From Isoperla grammatica (taxonomy: Eukaryota; Arthropoda; Insecta; Plecoptera; Perlodidae): a stretch of 64,000 bases of DNA. Shown here piece by piece: positions 33,885-47,100 of the stretch. The notes under the pieces were generated by a model. The model worked only from the letters and a program-made list of their open reading frames with translations. It made no database searches and was not told the origin of the DNA. The translations under genes and the position numbers were made by a program. The first letter of the stretch is position 1. Each line of letters starts with the position of its first letter. Location: positions 35,552,116-35,616,115 of the forward strand of contig OX246749.1 of the NCBI GenBank assembly GCA_945910005.1, read 5' to 3'.

Positions 33885-36272
33885 ATAATGCCTTCTTCAG
33901 GGTCAGTCTAATTCGTGTGAACTTTCAGCGAATTCTGAAACTAAATTATAGTAGTTCCTACTGCAAAGATCTGCAATTAATGTTTCAATAATTCAACAGG
34001 GAGTTTATTCATTAGTATTGTCGAGTGTATATGGATGGGTTGGCTGTCTAACGCTTCGTACGTTTCCACATAATCTAGTCGGCCAGTAGCAGAACACAAG
34101 TGCCTGAACGATGAAAGCGCACGATAGTACGGATAAGTGACTTGTGCACGTGTTTCCATTACTAGTCGACTGGCATATGTTAAATGTACAAAATGGTAGA
34201 CAAACAGACAATGTCATTAGCATTCTACCATATAACACACACTCAATGGTAGTACTTGAGACCAATCAGCCCAGTTACTAAAATAAAAGTGACTGGCTAC
34301 TGTATTTCAAAGATGTGAAGGGGAAAGTCGACCAGACACCTGAAGTTTGTCCCACTTGAATGACGCTAGAATAGCGTGCCCGAAATGTCGTGGTATTATT
34401 TGATGTTATGTTTTAACTCAAACTTGATCCATCCTGTGGAGGAAATAGCTCCATTAAAATAACCTTTCAAAGAACCAACGTACGAGTCATTTACCCTGCA
34501 TTTCTTAAAACGGAAAATCCTTCTCTAAATATAACCACATACATTTAAGGCCCACACTTTCCTTTCCAGTGGCGGCAAAGTCACGACAATTGCTAAACAT
34601 TTACCATGTCAAACCGCGAAAAAGTTTTTAGTAAATAACTCACGAGATTATGTTTCTATATTAATTTTGTGTCGGTCAATTTTGTATCAAGAGGGCGACA
34701 CACGACACTATTGTTTATTAGATAGATCACCATCAATATCAGATCCTGCTATTGTAATAGATTTCAGTCAACAGGTTTTTAAACCAATAATATGCAGAAC
34801 TAATTAGGAATTTCATTACGTGATAATTGGATAAGCCCCGAGTCTATGGACGTAGTTTGCATGTTTCCACCCTGCTACGAAACAAGTGCGCAATGTACGG
34901 GTACATCATAAATGTATATGTGTTTGTGGATGTTTTATGTACGTATGTTGTGTGTAGGTGTCAAAACACATAACAATAACGAAATGTCTTACCTTACAAG
35001 AAAATACAAGAACCCAAAATTTATACTGGAATAAGGCTGTTGCAGTGCAATTTTCAGTACAAACAGAAATTCACTCATAATACCTGAAAGAAATACACCA
35101 GTACAGTAGCGGCTTTAACATATAGGTACATATCAGATTTGCATTAGTAAGAATCCTCTAAGCAAATGAATAGTCTAGAGTACAGAGTATTGTAGCACAT
35201 GGACTACCCCAGTTATAATACAGCCAAGCTTTGTAAGGAGTGTTTGAGGGTCCAAGAAAACGTGGACATCATGAATGTGATGATGAACATTTTATCAAGA
35301 AAAATTAAGTTCTTAGGTATTGCCAATTAACTAGGCAAAGTATTAAATTTATATTTTACCAAAGAAATAAATATAATTATGGTAAAATTACTCAATATTT
35401 ACGTCGCCACATTATTTAGGCTATGTCCAACAACAGAGATATTAAGCAAGTCGGGAGAATATTTCCATTTCCACGAGGACGACCCCCCCCCCCCCCCTTA
35501 TGTCACTGGGGGGGAGGAGGAAAGGACAGTAGCCTGTGGGGAAATGGATTCGGTACATAGTAGACTTCAACGAATAATCGGTACCTAACCAGTTTCTGTA
35601 CCGTGAACTGAAAGAAGATGTAAGCCCAAGAAATGGAGTAGCACGCTGCTCCCTCAACCCGAATGTAAAGCTGGATAGGAGGCCAAGATATATATATAGT
35701 ACAAAAACATACATTTTGTAACCAACAAAATCTAAAAAAACAAATATATAAATAAACTGGTTGTCTGAAAATACAATTAGTATGAAGAATATTGAACTAA
35801 CCATGCTTTGCCATAGCGTGGACAGTTACACTACACTAGTTATTCTACATTTATTAAGGACACGTTCCTGCCTCCCGAGATGATGCATTTAAGGTGAGTC
35901 CTGCCCTAATTTACATTTTCAAAACATGAATAAACACACTGCATGGAGTATACTGTATATAAAATATATGCTCTTTTAAGAAGATTGAAAGATTTTGAAA
36001 ATATATTTGGTTGACGCATGCATATGCTAAACATCTAGGTATGAACCAAATACACATTTGATAAGGGATAATTTACTGCATAGACCTTACCCTCACTACA
36101 ACAATTTAAGGTCAAGATTTCGAGACTAGATTTTGTATTTGAGTTTTGTGTAGACTTTGTATTGTAGCAAAAGACAAATTTCTTGCACTGCAATTTTTTT
36201 TTTCGATAACCAACAAAACAAATCGTAGAAGACAAAAGATTTTACAATCAAGTAATTACTAGTAAAGACTCA
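33885..36272. other. Intergenic DNA, no gene recognised
   Basis: Mixed AT-rich sequence. Contains a C-run at 35483-35497 and a possible second ribozyme-like tail at 34340-34395 (CCTGAAG ... CCCGAAATGTCGTGG), too weak to call. Short open frames lack domains. Confidence 0.5.
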
Positions 36273-36448
36273 GGCCCGAATGCATAATTCACACTCAAGC
36301 CCTCCTCAACTCAGCCTCTCTTCAGCCTCACCTAACCACCTATCACAGAGCCGTCCACATGACAATGCTGTTTCGTGATTGGTGGTTGGGCGAGGCTGGG
36401 GAGAGGATGAGTTGAGGAAGGCTCAAGACTGGACTATGCATACGGACC
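36273..36448. mobile_element. MITE with 3-bp TCA duplication
   Basis: Inverted ends GGCCCGAATGCATA / TATGCATACGGACC, with arms continuing through CTTGAGCCTTCCTCAACTCA-type sequence and GAGGCTGGGG. TCA at 36270-36272 and 36449-36451. Contains a GTGATTGGTGG box. Probably Harbinger-like with a non-canonical duplication. Confidence 0.82.
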
Positions 36449-36451
36449 TCA

Positions 36452-37645
36452 GTGACCTTAGATTAGGTATAGCGCAGATAAGCTGAATACAACAAATAAA
36501 ATCTAAAGTATGTATGTGGCTTACATGAAGGTGTTTGTCATATTTTTCATAAAAGCATATGGCCCGGGATATATAATACAGTTCCACCATAATGGTTTTG
36601 ACACTTGTATATTGTGCTTTGTGCATTGGGGTAGAATCACCTGAATGGAAATAACCCCAATTCATGCAGTGGAGGGGAGGGGGCAGTACAGGCAGTACAT
36701 CACGATTAACTTGGTGATTTTCGGTGCAAAGATAATTATCCAGTTTGTAAAGATTCTATTCGGTGTAGTCTCTAGTAACTAGTAGAATGTAAGTGGATGG
36801 AGCTTGGCATGCAGACAGTGAGAGCGAAGAATGGCAGAACTTGTAAGGGAAATTTCATTGACCAAAACATGAGCAATTTCCGCCCCTGTTCGTGGTGAAC
36901 AGGGGGCAGGCTAGCTGTCCATTTGATCTAGGGTGACACTACTTCTACTTGTTTGTGACTTTAACAATATGTACAGGTCGACAAATAAATCCAATAGAAA
37001 TGATATCCGGTTTTAAAAACGTGTTTAACATATAAATAATTTATGAGAGGACTGACATCCATGCATGGCAAGCATGTTGTTAAAAAATGCCAGTAATGCA
37101 TTCTAATTAGCATTGTACTCGAGGGGAACCGGATCTTAAGCATGAAAACTGCTTAACAAAGTTTGACTGTATACAGAAATACAATACATTTTCTTTCAAA
37201 TGTATCTGCAAACCCACCCGTTATCACTACAATTTTAGATACAGGTTTAAGCCGCTACTGCATCAGTACATTAACAATAACGCCATGGGATACCGTATGA
37301 CTGCAGAGCTGTAAGCATTCCTACCCAGATAATATGAAGTATGTCCCTGCAATACAGATGGCTGCGGTATGGACTAAACCTTATTTCGCGTGCCATGTGT
37401 GTGGCAGACTGCGATATTCAATCGGCTGTTGTGTTTGCTTTTATTCTTCTGAAGATAACTTCGTACACAAGTCTATAATAATAAAAATAATAATAATAAT
37501 AATAGTTTACCGGATAATTTCTTAGTAATTTACTAGATTTGAAGCTCGCTTGCTTGAGCATACCCAAGGTAGGCACGACTGCTCGTAATGTGTTGTTCAT
37601 GTCGTACGGTATCCCATAGTTATGATAGCAGTTCCAATGATCTGC
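36452..37645. other. Intergenic DNA
   Basis: Only an (AAT)n tract at 37477-37503 stands out. No gene recognised. Confidence 0.5.
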
Positions 37646-37800
37646 AGGGCGATTCTGTATGAGCGACGATAAGTTTATCAGCGGTTTTGGTCATTACTCA
37701 AGGGGAATGCAAGGTGGCGATTGGCTCATTGCCTTCTTCTAACAACCGAAACTGGTAAACATGACCGGTGCACAACAACCGGTGCACATTCAGAATCGCC
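37646..37800. mobile_element. Small MITE adjacent to another
   Basis: Left end AGGGCGATTCTGTATGAGC and right end GCACATTCAGAATCGCCACC are inverted. A GCGATTGGCTC box sits inside. The right end abuts the next MITE. Confidence 0.7.
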
Positions 37801-37987
37801 ACCCTTATTCTATAACTCCACCGAAACGGATTCGGTCGGAAATTACAACAATTTTGGCCGAAATGGAAACAATTGCAGTTCCACAACAATATAACTGACA
37901 CAATAATTTCCAATTAGTATTGTTATTATTTCTCAATTGTTTCCATTTCGGCCCGAATCCATTTCGGGAGTTTTATAGAATAGGGGT
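37801..37987. mobile_element. Foldback MITE
   Basis: Left arm ACCCTTATTCTATAACTCC then GAAACGGATTCGG and CCGAAATGGAAACAATTG. The right arm is the complement (CAATTGTTTCCATTTCGG ... TATAGAATAGGGGT). Arms are ~55 bp. Confidence 0.8.
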
Positions 37988-38570
37988 GCAGCAGGAGCCA
38001 GATTCATATAAGTTTTATCACTAGGCAGCACACTTTCAATATCACAGATCCAGGTTTGTCACTAGCTAATTTATGTCCCAGACTTTGGTCTGCTTAGTAA
38101 AATTCACTATTAACATTATAATCGGAATTGTTCTTTCAAAGATGATCCCAATATGCCAGCGACTTTACAATCCACCAAACATGTTGGCTGTTGCGCTGTA
38201 GCTTGACACTCGAGAGTTTATTACTAGTTATATATAGAATATCTATAATAATATATATAAATAGATATAGAAACTTATAACCGTGCCTTATAAAGCCATG
38301 TCACCGGTAATGAGAAAGGAATGTAACGATGCACATAATAAACTGTATGAATGTCCCCCAATGAAAATCAGTTCTTGTAACTTATGGGTACACTAAAATG
38401 CACATTTATTTTTATTTAAGTGCATGCACAAAACGAAAATTAAAAGAAATGCAATATTGTAACCTTGGATTTCCCAAGAGATGGATATGTTGATAACTTT
38501 CTATAGTTCAAATGGCTTGAACTGTTTATTTTGACGCGAAACAGTGATTACGAAAGGTAAATGGAGAACG
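37988..38570. other. Intergenic DNA
   Basis: AT-rich, no recognised feature. Confidence 0.5.
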
Positions 38571-38574
38571 TTAA

Positions 38575-38946
38575 GAGCGAAGGATACCTCTACGTCAAAA
38601 ACCGCAGAAAATTTTCATTTTTTAATTATATCCCAAGATTGAAACACAACATCAAAAATCTGAGACACCATAGCGCTGTGGTTTGGTAAGCCCTACACAC
38701 TGAATGATAAATGTATTTAACGTTATCATCAGTATGACTGTGATAACGATTTCCTTAGTAATTTGAGGAAATCGTTATCACAGTCATACTGATGATAACG
38801 TTAAATACATTTATCATTCAGTGTGTAGGGATTACCAAACCACAGCGCTATGGTGTCTCAGATTTTTGATGTTGTGTTTCAATCTTGAGATATAGTTAAA
38901 AAATGAAAATTGTCTGCGGTTTTTGACGTAGAGGTATCCTTCGCTC
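38575..38946. mobile_element. TTAA-flanked foldback MITE, copy B (near-perfect)
   Basis: 372 bp, almost a single hairpin: GAGCGAAGGATACCTCTACG at the left, its complement at the right, and a central loop ATTTCCTTAGTAATTTGAGG between GATAACG arms. TTAA at 38571-38574 and 38947-38950. Very similar to copy D at 56030-56401, which has the same length, implying recent activity. Confidence 0.92.
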
Positions 38947-38950
38947 TTAA

Positions 38951-40254
38951 CTGGCTGTGAATATGGCCGACGACCTTGAGATGAAGAAAATATCAAACTT
39001 TGTGGTCTTTTGCATTCTCTTACGGAAATGAGAAAGGCGTTGCATAACATCCATAGGGTGTTGCGTACAATAACTTTTGCGAAACATACTTGAACATTTT
39101 CAGACATCGTTCCTGTTTCCATTCTCATTACCGGGTGATTGCACGAGACTATCGTCAATCAGGCTGTGTAGAGCACTGTTGTCAGACTTTGAATCAGCTT
39201 AAACCTTGGAGATAAAACGTTTTGCGAATCTGGCCCAAGGCCATCTATTCCTGAAATTTGTCATGGGCTGAAGAAATTCATTTTCCCTCATAACAAAATA
39301 TATGTACTTAGTTGGGTTAGGTTTTGAGGCTAGAGATTTACCAACCAAAAATATTTCCCTGTAGGCAGTACCTTGTTAAAACTAGCAATAGGCATAATAT
39401 AGTGGCTGTTTTATGTCCACGAGAACAATCAGTTTTCAATTTTCATGCAAAAGAGATGAGGCTAAAGAATGATTACGGTCACAAAGCCAGACCACATTCC
39501 GAATTAAAAACGTTTGTTGGTGACTTAATTAGTGCATTGCTACTAGCTGGCAATGGAGGTTCGTCACCTCAACCCACGCCAGATTTTAGGAAATAATTGA
39601 CACCCGAAACCAAGGGTACAACATTTCCTTCACACAGTTCAGAAGTATCAAAGCTAATAACACTTTTTGCGGGAAGTACCTAGCTTTAGTACTTAGCGGT
39701 TTAACCAACCAACCCACATTTTTCCATCTTCCATTGAAATATATACAATTGTGTTTGATAGAAGGCCCAATGGTCTCCGTTAGTAGAGTGGGAGGCGAGG
39801 TTTGTTGACAAGAAAATACATTTACAAAAGAACACGTTTTCCCCAAAATTTAAATTATGATGATTAGATTGCAGCCAGTATACCAATATATGTGCATTAA
39901 GCAATCTTACTGAGCAAGCACTACCATCAATATTGTCCAATTATACGTTTGGTTATGTGACAGGGTTGTTTAAGCTGATGTAACCTCTTGTCCCACTCTA
40001 CTGGACATGTTATCTTTGTCATAAGCTTTGCAAGAGATTTCATGTCAAATATACACTAGGCCTATACAGTGAAACTTCTATAAAACAAACTTCCAGGGAC
40101 CAAAATAGTATGTTATAAGAATATTTGTTTACAGGGATCTTACATTTCCATGTATATCGTATACGAACATCTGGGGCATCGAAAACACTTTGTCATCAGT
40201 TTTTTATAAGAAGTTTTACGGTGTACATGTAGGCCTACTAGGAAATGCTATTTT
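38951..40254. other. Intergenic DNA
   Basis: No recognised gene or repeat. Short open frames (for example 39324-39596) have no domain signature. Confidence 0.5.
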
Positions 40255-41968
40255 GGCTCATACAGCTGAAAGGTTCAGTGGTACATTTATGATTGAAAAC
40301 TAGAGGCCTACAAAGAGTATTATATACAAGGCTAGGTACCTCAGTTTTGTTACAAAACCAATACGTTTCCAATATGCCCAGCAATTCACTGAAAATGACC
40401 AGGTTATTGAAATTTGTCTTCAGAATTTTCTGCAAATGTGATTTCATTTCACCAATAATTTCATAAATCCTGAACTATAATAATTATGCACAACCATTAC
40501 AAATTGTGTAACAACAACACACTCATATTATGTTCATACTTCATACAACTATTTGCATTATATCAGAGACAATAACGAAGGCTCTAGGCTAAGTGCAATG
40601 AGCACTAATGACCATTGATCACTGTTCTGCATTTTCATTTACCCTGTCAAGCAGATAGTTATGTTAGCCAGCTGTGGCTGCCTTACGGTGCAATTCTGTA
40701 CCACCAAGTCCTACAGTAAATAGACCATTCAACCAGCCAATTTAGTTTCATAAGATGCCATGACAGTGCAACAATGTGCTTCGAATGCAGACACCCTTAA
40801 AATCCTTAAACCCTTAAAATTAACTAAACCAACCCTTAAAATGAACTACTCATACCATTAAATCTTGTAAGGATTTAATGCAGGAAGGTTTTCGGGTCTG
40901 GGTCGAGTCTCGGCCAGGCTCAAGCGTAATTGACTCCAGGGTAAAACGGATCAATCCATCAATTACCTGTCCTTGGCCCCCCCCCCAATGCACTCAACTC
41001 CTATTAGCTCACTTTGTCCGTCAACGCGCGTATAGGCGTGTAGGACACTAGCGGTAGTGTGCAGGGGTGGAGCTCTCCCAACACAGTGTGGGGGAACGTG
41101 CTTTTACCTCACTACTGCACCCCCTTCAGCAGACTACCAGAGGTGGTGTTATTGGGTTCGCCTCTGCAAAAAAGGGCCACCAGACCCAGGCGGATACCAC
41201 TACCAGCGAAAAAAGTGCCGATAGTGGCGGGAGATTGGAACTTGGTTACCCATACCACCTACCTAAATCAGAAGAGATACCTAAATCGCTCTATATCTGT
41301 TTCGAGACACGACAAGGCTCAAGCGTAAATGTGATGCCCGGGTAAAACGGGACGTTCACTTTACCTGTCCTTGGCCACCCCTAAGGAACACGCTCCTAAG
41401 CTCTCCATGTCCAGGCGTGCTGGTAATCTATGGGCGTGCTTATACGTCAGGAGCAATAGCGTACGTGCTTCTCCATCGGCGGCCAATGTGCTTTTACCAC
41501 ACTATAGCTCCACCAGTCAGTGCTATCCAATCTGATACGTTGCAGCCAGAGTTGTTCCTAAAGGTTCGCCTCAGCAAGAAACCAGAGTCATAGCGGATAC
41601 CACTGTCAGCCAATTGCTGACCGTGGTATAGGGTGATGGACCTTGGTTTCCCAACCCACCCATGACACACCTACCTAAATCAGACCCAAAGTCCGTAAAT
41701 CTCCTGATGGGGGTTCGTTTACTGAACCACCGCCATCAGACCGACGGACCTTGAATCAAAGCTACCTAACTTTCATACTCCCATCACAGGTATGGCCAAA
41801 TATGAAAGTCTTTAGTGATAATAGTAAAAAAAGAGTAAAAAGTAAAAGCAAGTAAAAGATATAATATCAAAATCAAAGTAAGCAATATCAAACAATATTT
41901 GGCCCGTTAAATTGCCTTATCCACCTCTCCATAGATACAGTCCAGTAATGCTTTATATAACCACACCT
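40255..41968. repeat. 1.7-kb tandem segmental duplication, copy 1
   Basis: Starts at TTTAGTGGTACATTTATGAT-like sequence (TTCAGTGGTACATTTATGAT here) and recurs ~1,710 bp later. Two diverged ~400-bp subunits lie inside: each has CAAGCGTAA, a GTAAAACGG step, CCTGTCCTTGGCC, a GTGCTTTTACC, GGTTCGCCTC, GCGGATACCAC and ACCTACCTAAATCAG, in that order (40917-41290 and 41319-41690). Open frames of ~90 codons in it shift between copies and look non-coding. Confidence 0.88.
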
Positions 41969-43640
41969 TAGGCTAAAATGTTTAGTGGTACATTTATGAT
42001 TGAACATAATAGGCCTACACAGAGTATTATACAAGGGTACCTCAGTTTTTTACAAAACCAATAAGTTTCCAATATGCCCAACAATTCACAGAAAATTACC
42101 TGTTATTGAAGTTTGACTTCAGAAGTTTGCCTCTGCAAATCTGATTTCATTTCACTGTTAATTTCATTAATAATATAAGACTATAATTATCATGCACACA
42201 AAATTACAAATTGTGTAGAAACAACAACAATGACAAAACAACAACACACTCATATTATGTTCATACTTCATATAACTGTTGGCATTATATCAGAGACAAT
42301 ATAGAAGGCTCTAGGCTTAGTGCAATGATCACTGTACTGCATTTTCATTTACCCTGTCAAGCAGATAGTTATGTTAGCCAGCTGTGGCTGCCTTACGGTG
42401 CAATTCTGTACCACCAAGTCCTACAGTAAATAGACCATTCAACCAGCCAATTTAGTTTCATAAGATGCCATGACAGTGCAACAACGTGCTTCGAATGCAG
42501 ACTCCCTTTAAATTCTTAAAACCCTTTAAATTAACTAATTCAACCCTTAAAATAAACTACTCGTACCATTAAATCGTGTAAGGATTTAATGCAGGAAGGT
42601 TTTCGGGTCTGGGTCGAGTCTCGGCCAGGCTCAAGCGTAATTGACTCCAGGGTAAAACGGATCAATCCATCAATTACCTGTCCTTGGCCCCCCCCCAATG
42701 CACTCGACTCCTATTAGCTCACTTTGTCCGTCGACGCGCGTATAGGCGTGTAGGACACTTGCGGTAGTGTGCAGGGGTGGAGCTCTCCCAACACAGTGTG
42801 GGGGAACGTGCTTTTACCTCACTACTGCACCCCCTTCAGCAGACTACCAGAGGTGGTGTTATTGGGTTCGCCTCTGCAAAAAAGGGCCACCAGACCCAGG
42901 CGGATACCACAACCAGCGGAAAAAGTGCTGATAGTGGCGGGTGATTGGAACTTGGTTTCCCATACCACCTACCTAAATCAGAAGAGCTACCTAAATCGCT
43001 CTATATCTGTTTCGAGACACGACAAGGCTCAAGCGTAAATGTGATTCCCGGGTAAAACGGGGCGTTCACTTTACCTGTCCTTGGCCACCCCTAAGGAACA
43101 CGCTCCTAAGCTCTCCATGTCCAGGCGTGCTGGTAATCTATGGGCGTGCTTATACGTCAGGAGCAATAGCGTACGTGCTTCTCCATCGGCGGCCATGTGC
43201 TTTTACCACACATAGCTCCACCAAGTCAGTGCTATCTAATCTGATACGTGCAGCCAGAGTTGTTCCTTAGGTTCGCCTCAGCAAGAAACCAGAGTCATAG
43301 CGGATACCACTATCAGCCAATTGCTGACCGTGGTATAGGGTGATGGACCTTGGTTACCCAACCCACCCATGACACACCTACCTAAATCAGACCCAACGTC
43401 CGCCATGAGACTGACGGACCTTGAATCAAAGCTACCTAACTTTCATACTCCCATCACAGGTATGGCCGAATATAAAAGTCTATTGTAACTAATAAAAGTA
43501 AAAAAAAAGTAAAAAGTAAGTAAAAGTAATAATATCAAAATCAAAGCAAGGAATATCAAACAAAATGTGGCCTGTTAAATTGCCTTATCTACCTCTCTAT
43601 ACATGCAGTAATTTTTTTATTTAACTACACGTTAGGCCTA
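41969..43640. repeat. 1.7-kb tandem segmental duplication, copy 2
   Basis: Direct repeat of 40255-41968 with scattered substitutions and small indels. For example, the stretch GGGGGTTCGTTTACTGAACC near 41706 is missing in copy 2 near 43400. Both copies end at a GCCTTATC.ACCTCTC..TA segment. Confidence 0.88.
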
Positions 43641-44084
43641 CCCAGGATAATAACTCATAAAAATTACACTCCGAATACATTACCATGGACGTCACATAAT
43701 CCATCAATATGGCTCGAGCTTCGATGTAGGTTAGGCTTGTTTCTTTTAAATGAGCATCTTGCCCACTCACTATACAATCCAGCATCCAGCAGTGTCCTAG
43801 TCCTAGTGGTCTTCTTTGTAGAACCAGCTATAAAAAACAAAATGTTGAAATTACAAAAACACTTTAGAAAATGTTTATACCCTCAGCACTAGGTAAGTAG
43901 GCCTACTGGTAAGTACTAGTACATACTGATTCAACTTTGCATTTGTGGGATATCTTACAGCTTGAAATTTTTCCAAAGAAAAAGATTTTCAGAATGCAAT
44001 GTTGCAAATCATAGCTGAAAATTTCTCCCCCCCCCCCCCCCCCCTGTAGATTGCATTGCTGCATCATAATTCATAACACACAGC
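43641..44084. other. Intergenic DNA with a poly-C tract
   Basis: C-run at 44027-44044. No gene recognised. Confidence 0.55.
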
Positions 44085-44740
44085 CTTATGAAATTTATTT
44101 AGTTAAAAATTTATTAGGCTATTTTATTTAAAATGTATTTAGTTTAAAATATAACAATATACGTTATTAATGTAATTTAAAAAAATTTAAATGTAATGTA
44201 ATTTACTTTAGGCCCTAATTAATTATTTAATATAGCCTAATAATAACTAGGAAAACGCTGTTTGACGCGTTGATAAGCCGCGCGTCTATATCTACGAACT
44301 TTCTGGCGAAAAGCTCTCAAAGCTAATAAGAACAACAATTAGCCAACAAATTATTTATTTAATATATTATTTAATATATAGCCTAATAATAATTAATGTG
44401 TAAATTTCATTTAAATTAATGCAAGCTTTAATTTTATGAATTCGATTAATAAATAATATTAATAAATAATTAATTCACTTTAATTTGAAATCGTATGTAA
44501 TTAAATAATTGCGGGCATAAGAGAAGAAGAAGAAGATATTTGATTTTTTGTCATCATTTATTTATATTCAATTAAAGGCCTACTGCTTAACCCCTACCCT
44601 TCTATGTTTAAATCAATTTAATGGTATTTAAAATTTAATTTAATTTAATACATATGAAATATAATAAATAATTTTAATCCAAACAAATTAATTCAATTTT
44701 TAAATTAATTAATCAAATTAAATTAAATTAACATTCTTTA
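44085..44740. repeat. Very AT-rich low-complexity block
   Basis: Dominated by AATTAATT / TTTAAATT words with few C or G. No unit length is apparent. Confidence 0.8.
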
Positions 44741-46517
44741 AATGTAAATGCAGCATGGACCTGTGCACGCCGCTCACACAGGGTTATTCGACACTAAATG
44801 TGTCAAGAGATAGCACCACTGCTGCGCAACATGGCTGACAGTTAGAGGGTAACAAACTGACAGGAGATCATGGATCCGCCTAAACATGTTATTGTGCAAA
44901 GTAAGTTTTTAACTTTATTCTGAAATATACATATATTTGAAAGCAAATAGAGCCCAAAGGAACCTCAATGAAAGAGAGGCAGTGTTAATCGGTGGACTTT
45001 TAATTGCATGTGGTTAATTAACACTACGATCAGAACATGAACTTCGGACCTTCGGATACTTGGTGTGTCCCCTGATCCAAAATCCCCATAATATCAAAGG
45101 CATCTTGAATACAAAATGCAACCAGCGAATATCCAGCAAAGCTGGATATTCACTGACGCAACAATATCGCTTATATGTTTCTTTGGAATCGTTGCCATTC
45201 TCATATAAACAATGACAAATGACACTGACAAATGACATCCAGCGGCTCTGTTGCCCTCTAACTATTACTTCACGATTTCGCCGCCAGAGATCATATCTGC
45301 AACATTTAGTGCCGAATACTGTGTGCGACCGGCCACAGTGTACAACATCGCACACGAAATGCATGTGTACGGGGCACATCCTAATTCATGTGAAAAATCT
45401 ATTGGGTAGGCAGGCACGAACGTGTACACGCCTTTCACTGAGAGAGGTGGTACACGCTTACTGAAATACACGCTTTTGCACATCCCTAGTGAGAACCATG
45501 CAATACGGGCCAGTCCGTGGCGCGACAAGAACGTTTAAACGTTCCATTACTACTTCTTCGCCATTTGAGTTAAAACATGTAGGTCTACAGCCACATGGTC
45601 TAGGCCGGACTCAATGCTGACGGACACTTGTATTTGTGAAATTGTGAGGATGCCACATACATTCATATTCCCTCTCTCAAGGATGAATTATCATGGTGTC
45701 ACTATCTAACATTGCGCCAACAAAGAATACTTTTGGTGGTCTTCGTTTATATCGTTCAATCAGCACAACGCTAGACGATGCGCGCGCTACGTTAGTACTC
45801 CTACTTACATTGGCTCTAGCTCTAGGGACAACTTTTGTCGCTAGAAAGCGTGTCCAAGCTTTGCGGATAACTACTTCATTTTGTACGGCAAATTCATCTG
45901 TACGTGTAGATCTGTACGGGAATTTCCTGGCAACATAAATCTGTGAAAATTTCCGGAGACATTTTGCATTAACATCTCTGATCACAGTACCTAGTACCTA
46001 TCATATGTTAATGTTAAATACCAGATTTTCGTGTAGACTAGCTGAAAGTTCCGGTCGATGGGCAGCTCTCTGCTGCCGTGTAGTTCCAGTACCGCTGACC
46101 TCATGGCGTTAGTTCCACTTCCAGTCGAGCAGAGTGCATGAAGACTGTCCACCTCCACTGACCACCCACCACGCTTGTAGCGTACCGGTTCATGTGTAGA
46201 TCCTGATGCATAGAGTTAAGTTAAGATAAGATCAGATAAGGTTGAGTTGAGAGGTAAAGCTGTAGGTAAGAGTGAGACAGATTAAGTTAGACATGGTTTG
46301 GTTTCATTAGAGGTTGCAGTACACGTGGCAATATGGCCGCCAACAGCCATGAAGTCAGCTGATTCCCGAGTATAAAGAACACAAAAAGCCTGTTTATATG
46401 TACGGTATCACAGTATCCATGGGATGGGGGGCCCACGTGTAAACAATGGAAATTGAAAAATCTCACTAGGCCTACCTCTGTGACAGACCGCTGACCGCAA
46501 GGCGTTGGTTCATCTTC
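44741..46517. other. Intergenic DNA up to the assembly gap
   Basis: A perfect 10-bp-arm palindrome, GAATATCCAG / CTGGATATTC, sits at 45125-45149. From 46220 the sequence is rich in TAAGW words. Open frames of ~80-120 codons (45014-45379 minus, 45677-45985 minus) overlap frames on the other strand and show no domain; I do not call them genes. Confidence 0.5.
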
Positions 46518-46717
46518 NNNNNNNNNNNNNNNNNNNNNNNNNNNNNNNNNNNNNNNNNNNNNNNNNNNNNNNNNNNNNNNNNNNNNNNNNNNNNNNNNNN
46601 NNNNNNNNNNNNNNNNNNNNNNNNNNNNNNNNNNNNNNNNNNNNNNNNNNNNNNNNNNNNNNNNNNNNNNNNNNNNNNNNNNNNNNNNNNNNNNNNNNNN
46701 NNNNNNNNNNNNNNNNN
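46518..46717. other. Assembly gap (200 N)
   Basis: Exactly 200 undetermined bases, a conventional scaffold-gap size; the true length is unknown. Confidence 0.99.
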
Positions 46718-46794
46718 AAATACATTAATTGAGTAATTACAGAAATCACAACAATATTTGAGAGTTTCTAAATTGAACGTTTAGCCGAAACAAA

Positions 46795-47070
46795 ACCAAA
46801 TTTCGAATATTAATAAAATATCGATCATTTTGTGTGGTTTAATGTCAGGTGTTTTTTTTTTTTTTTTGTACCCGGTAAAATGCCTCAACCCTTGGCCTAT
46901 GTAAAAGATCTTACTTCCTTCCTCTTGGATAATCTTGGTGTGTTTTCTCTATACGGAAGCCCCAAACACAGGGGAGGCTTTGCGGCATCGGCTACCTATA
47001 GGCTATAGCTTGGTCGGCGTCTTCCTGTTATTTACCACCCTGCCCGGGAGGGTTAAGGGTAAATGCGATC
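46795..47070. repeat. Direct repeat, copy 1
   Basis: Contains CTCAACCCTTGGCCTATGTA, AAGATCTTACTTCCTTCCTC and GCTTGGTCGGCGTCTTCCTG in the same order as 47505-47750, preceded in both by an AATAAAATA..GAT.ATTTTGTGTG segment and a T-run. A SINE lies between the copies. They could be diverged LTRs or a duplicated segment. Confidence 0.78.
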
Positions 47071-47100
47071 GAACTCGGTAAATGTATACGTTGTACTATT

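Noticed and set aside
34340..34395. Second Penelope tail with hammerhead (CCTGAAG ... CCCGAAATGTCGTGG)
   Set aside because: The GAAA-containing part is suggestive but stems do not pair convincingly, and no endonuclease remnant lies nearby.
41059..41345. ~90-codon frames present in both 1.7-kb duplicates
   Set aside because: Alternative overlapping frames are equally open, no domain is recognisable, and the duplication is recent enough to explain the sharing.
45014..45985. Several 80-120-codon frames on both strands
   Set aside because: They overlap one another on opposite strands, have no motifs, and no splice structure could be supported.
46505..46749. Open frames across 46518-46717
   Set aside because: Consist of N; assembly gap.
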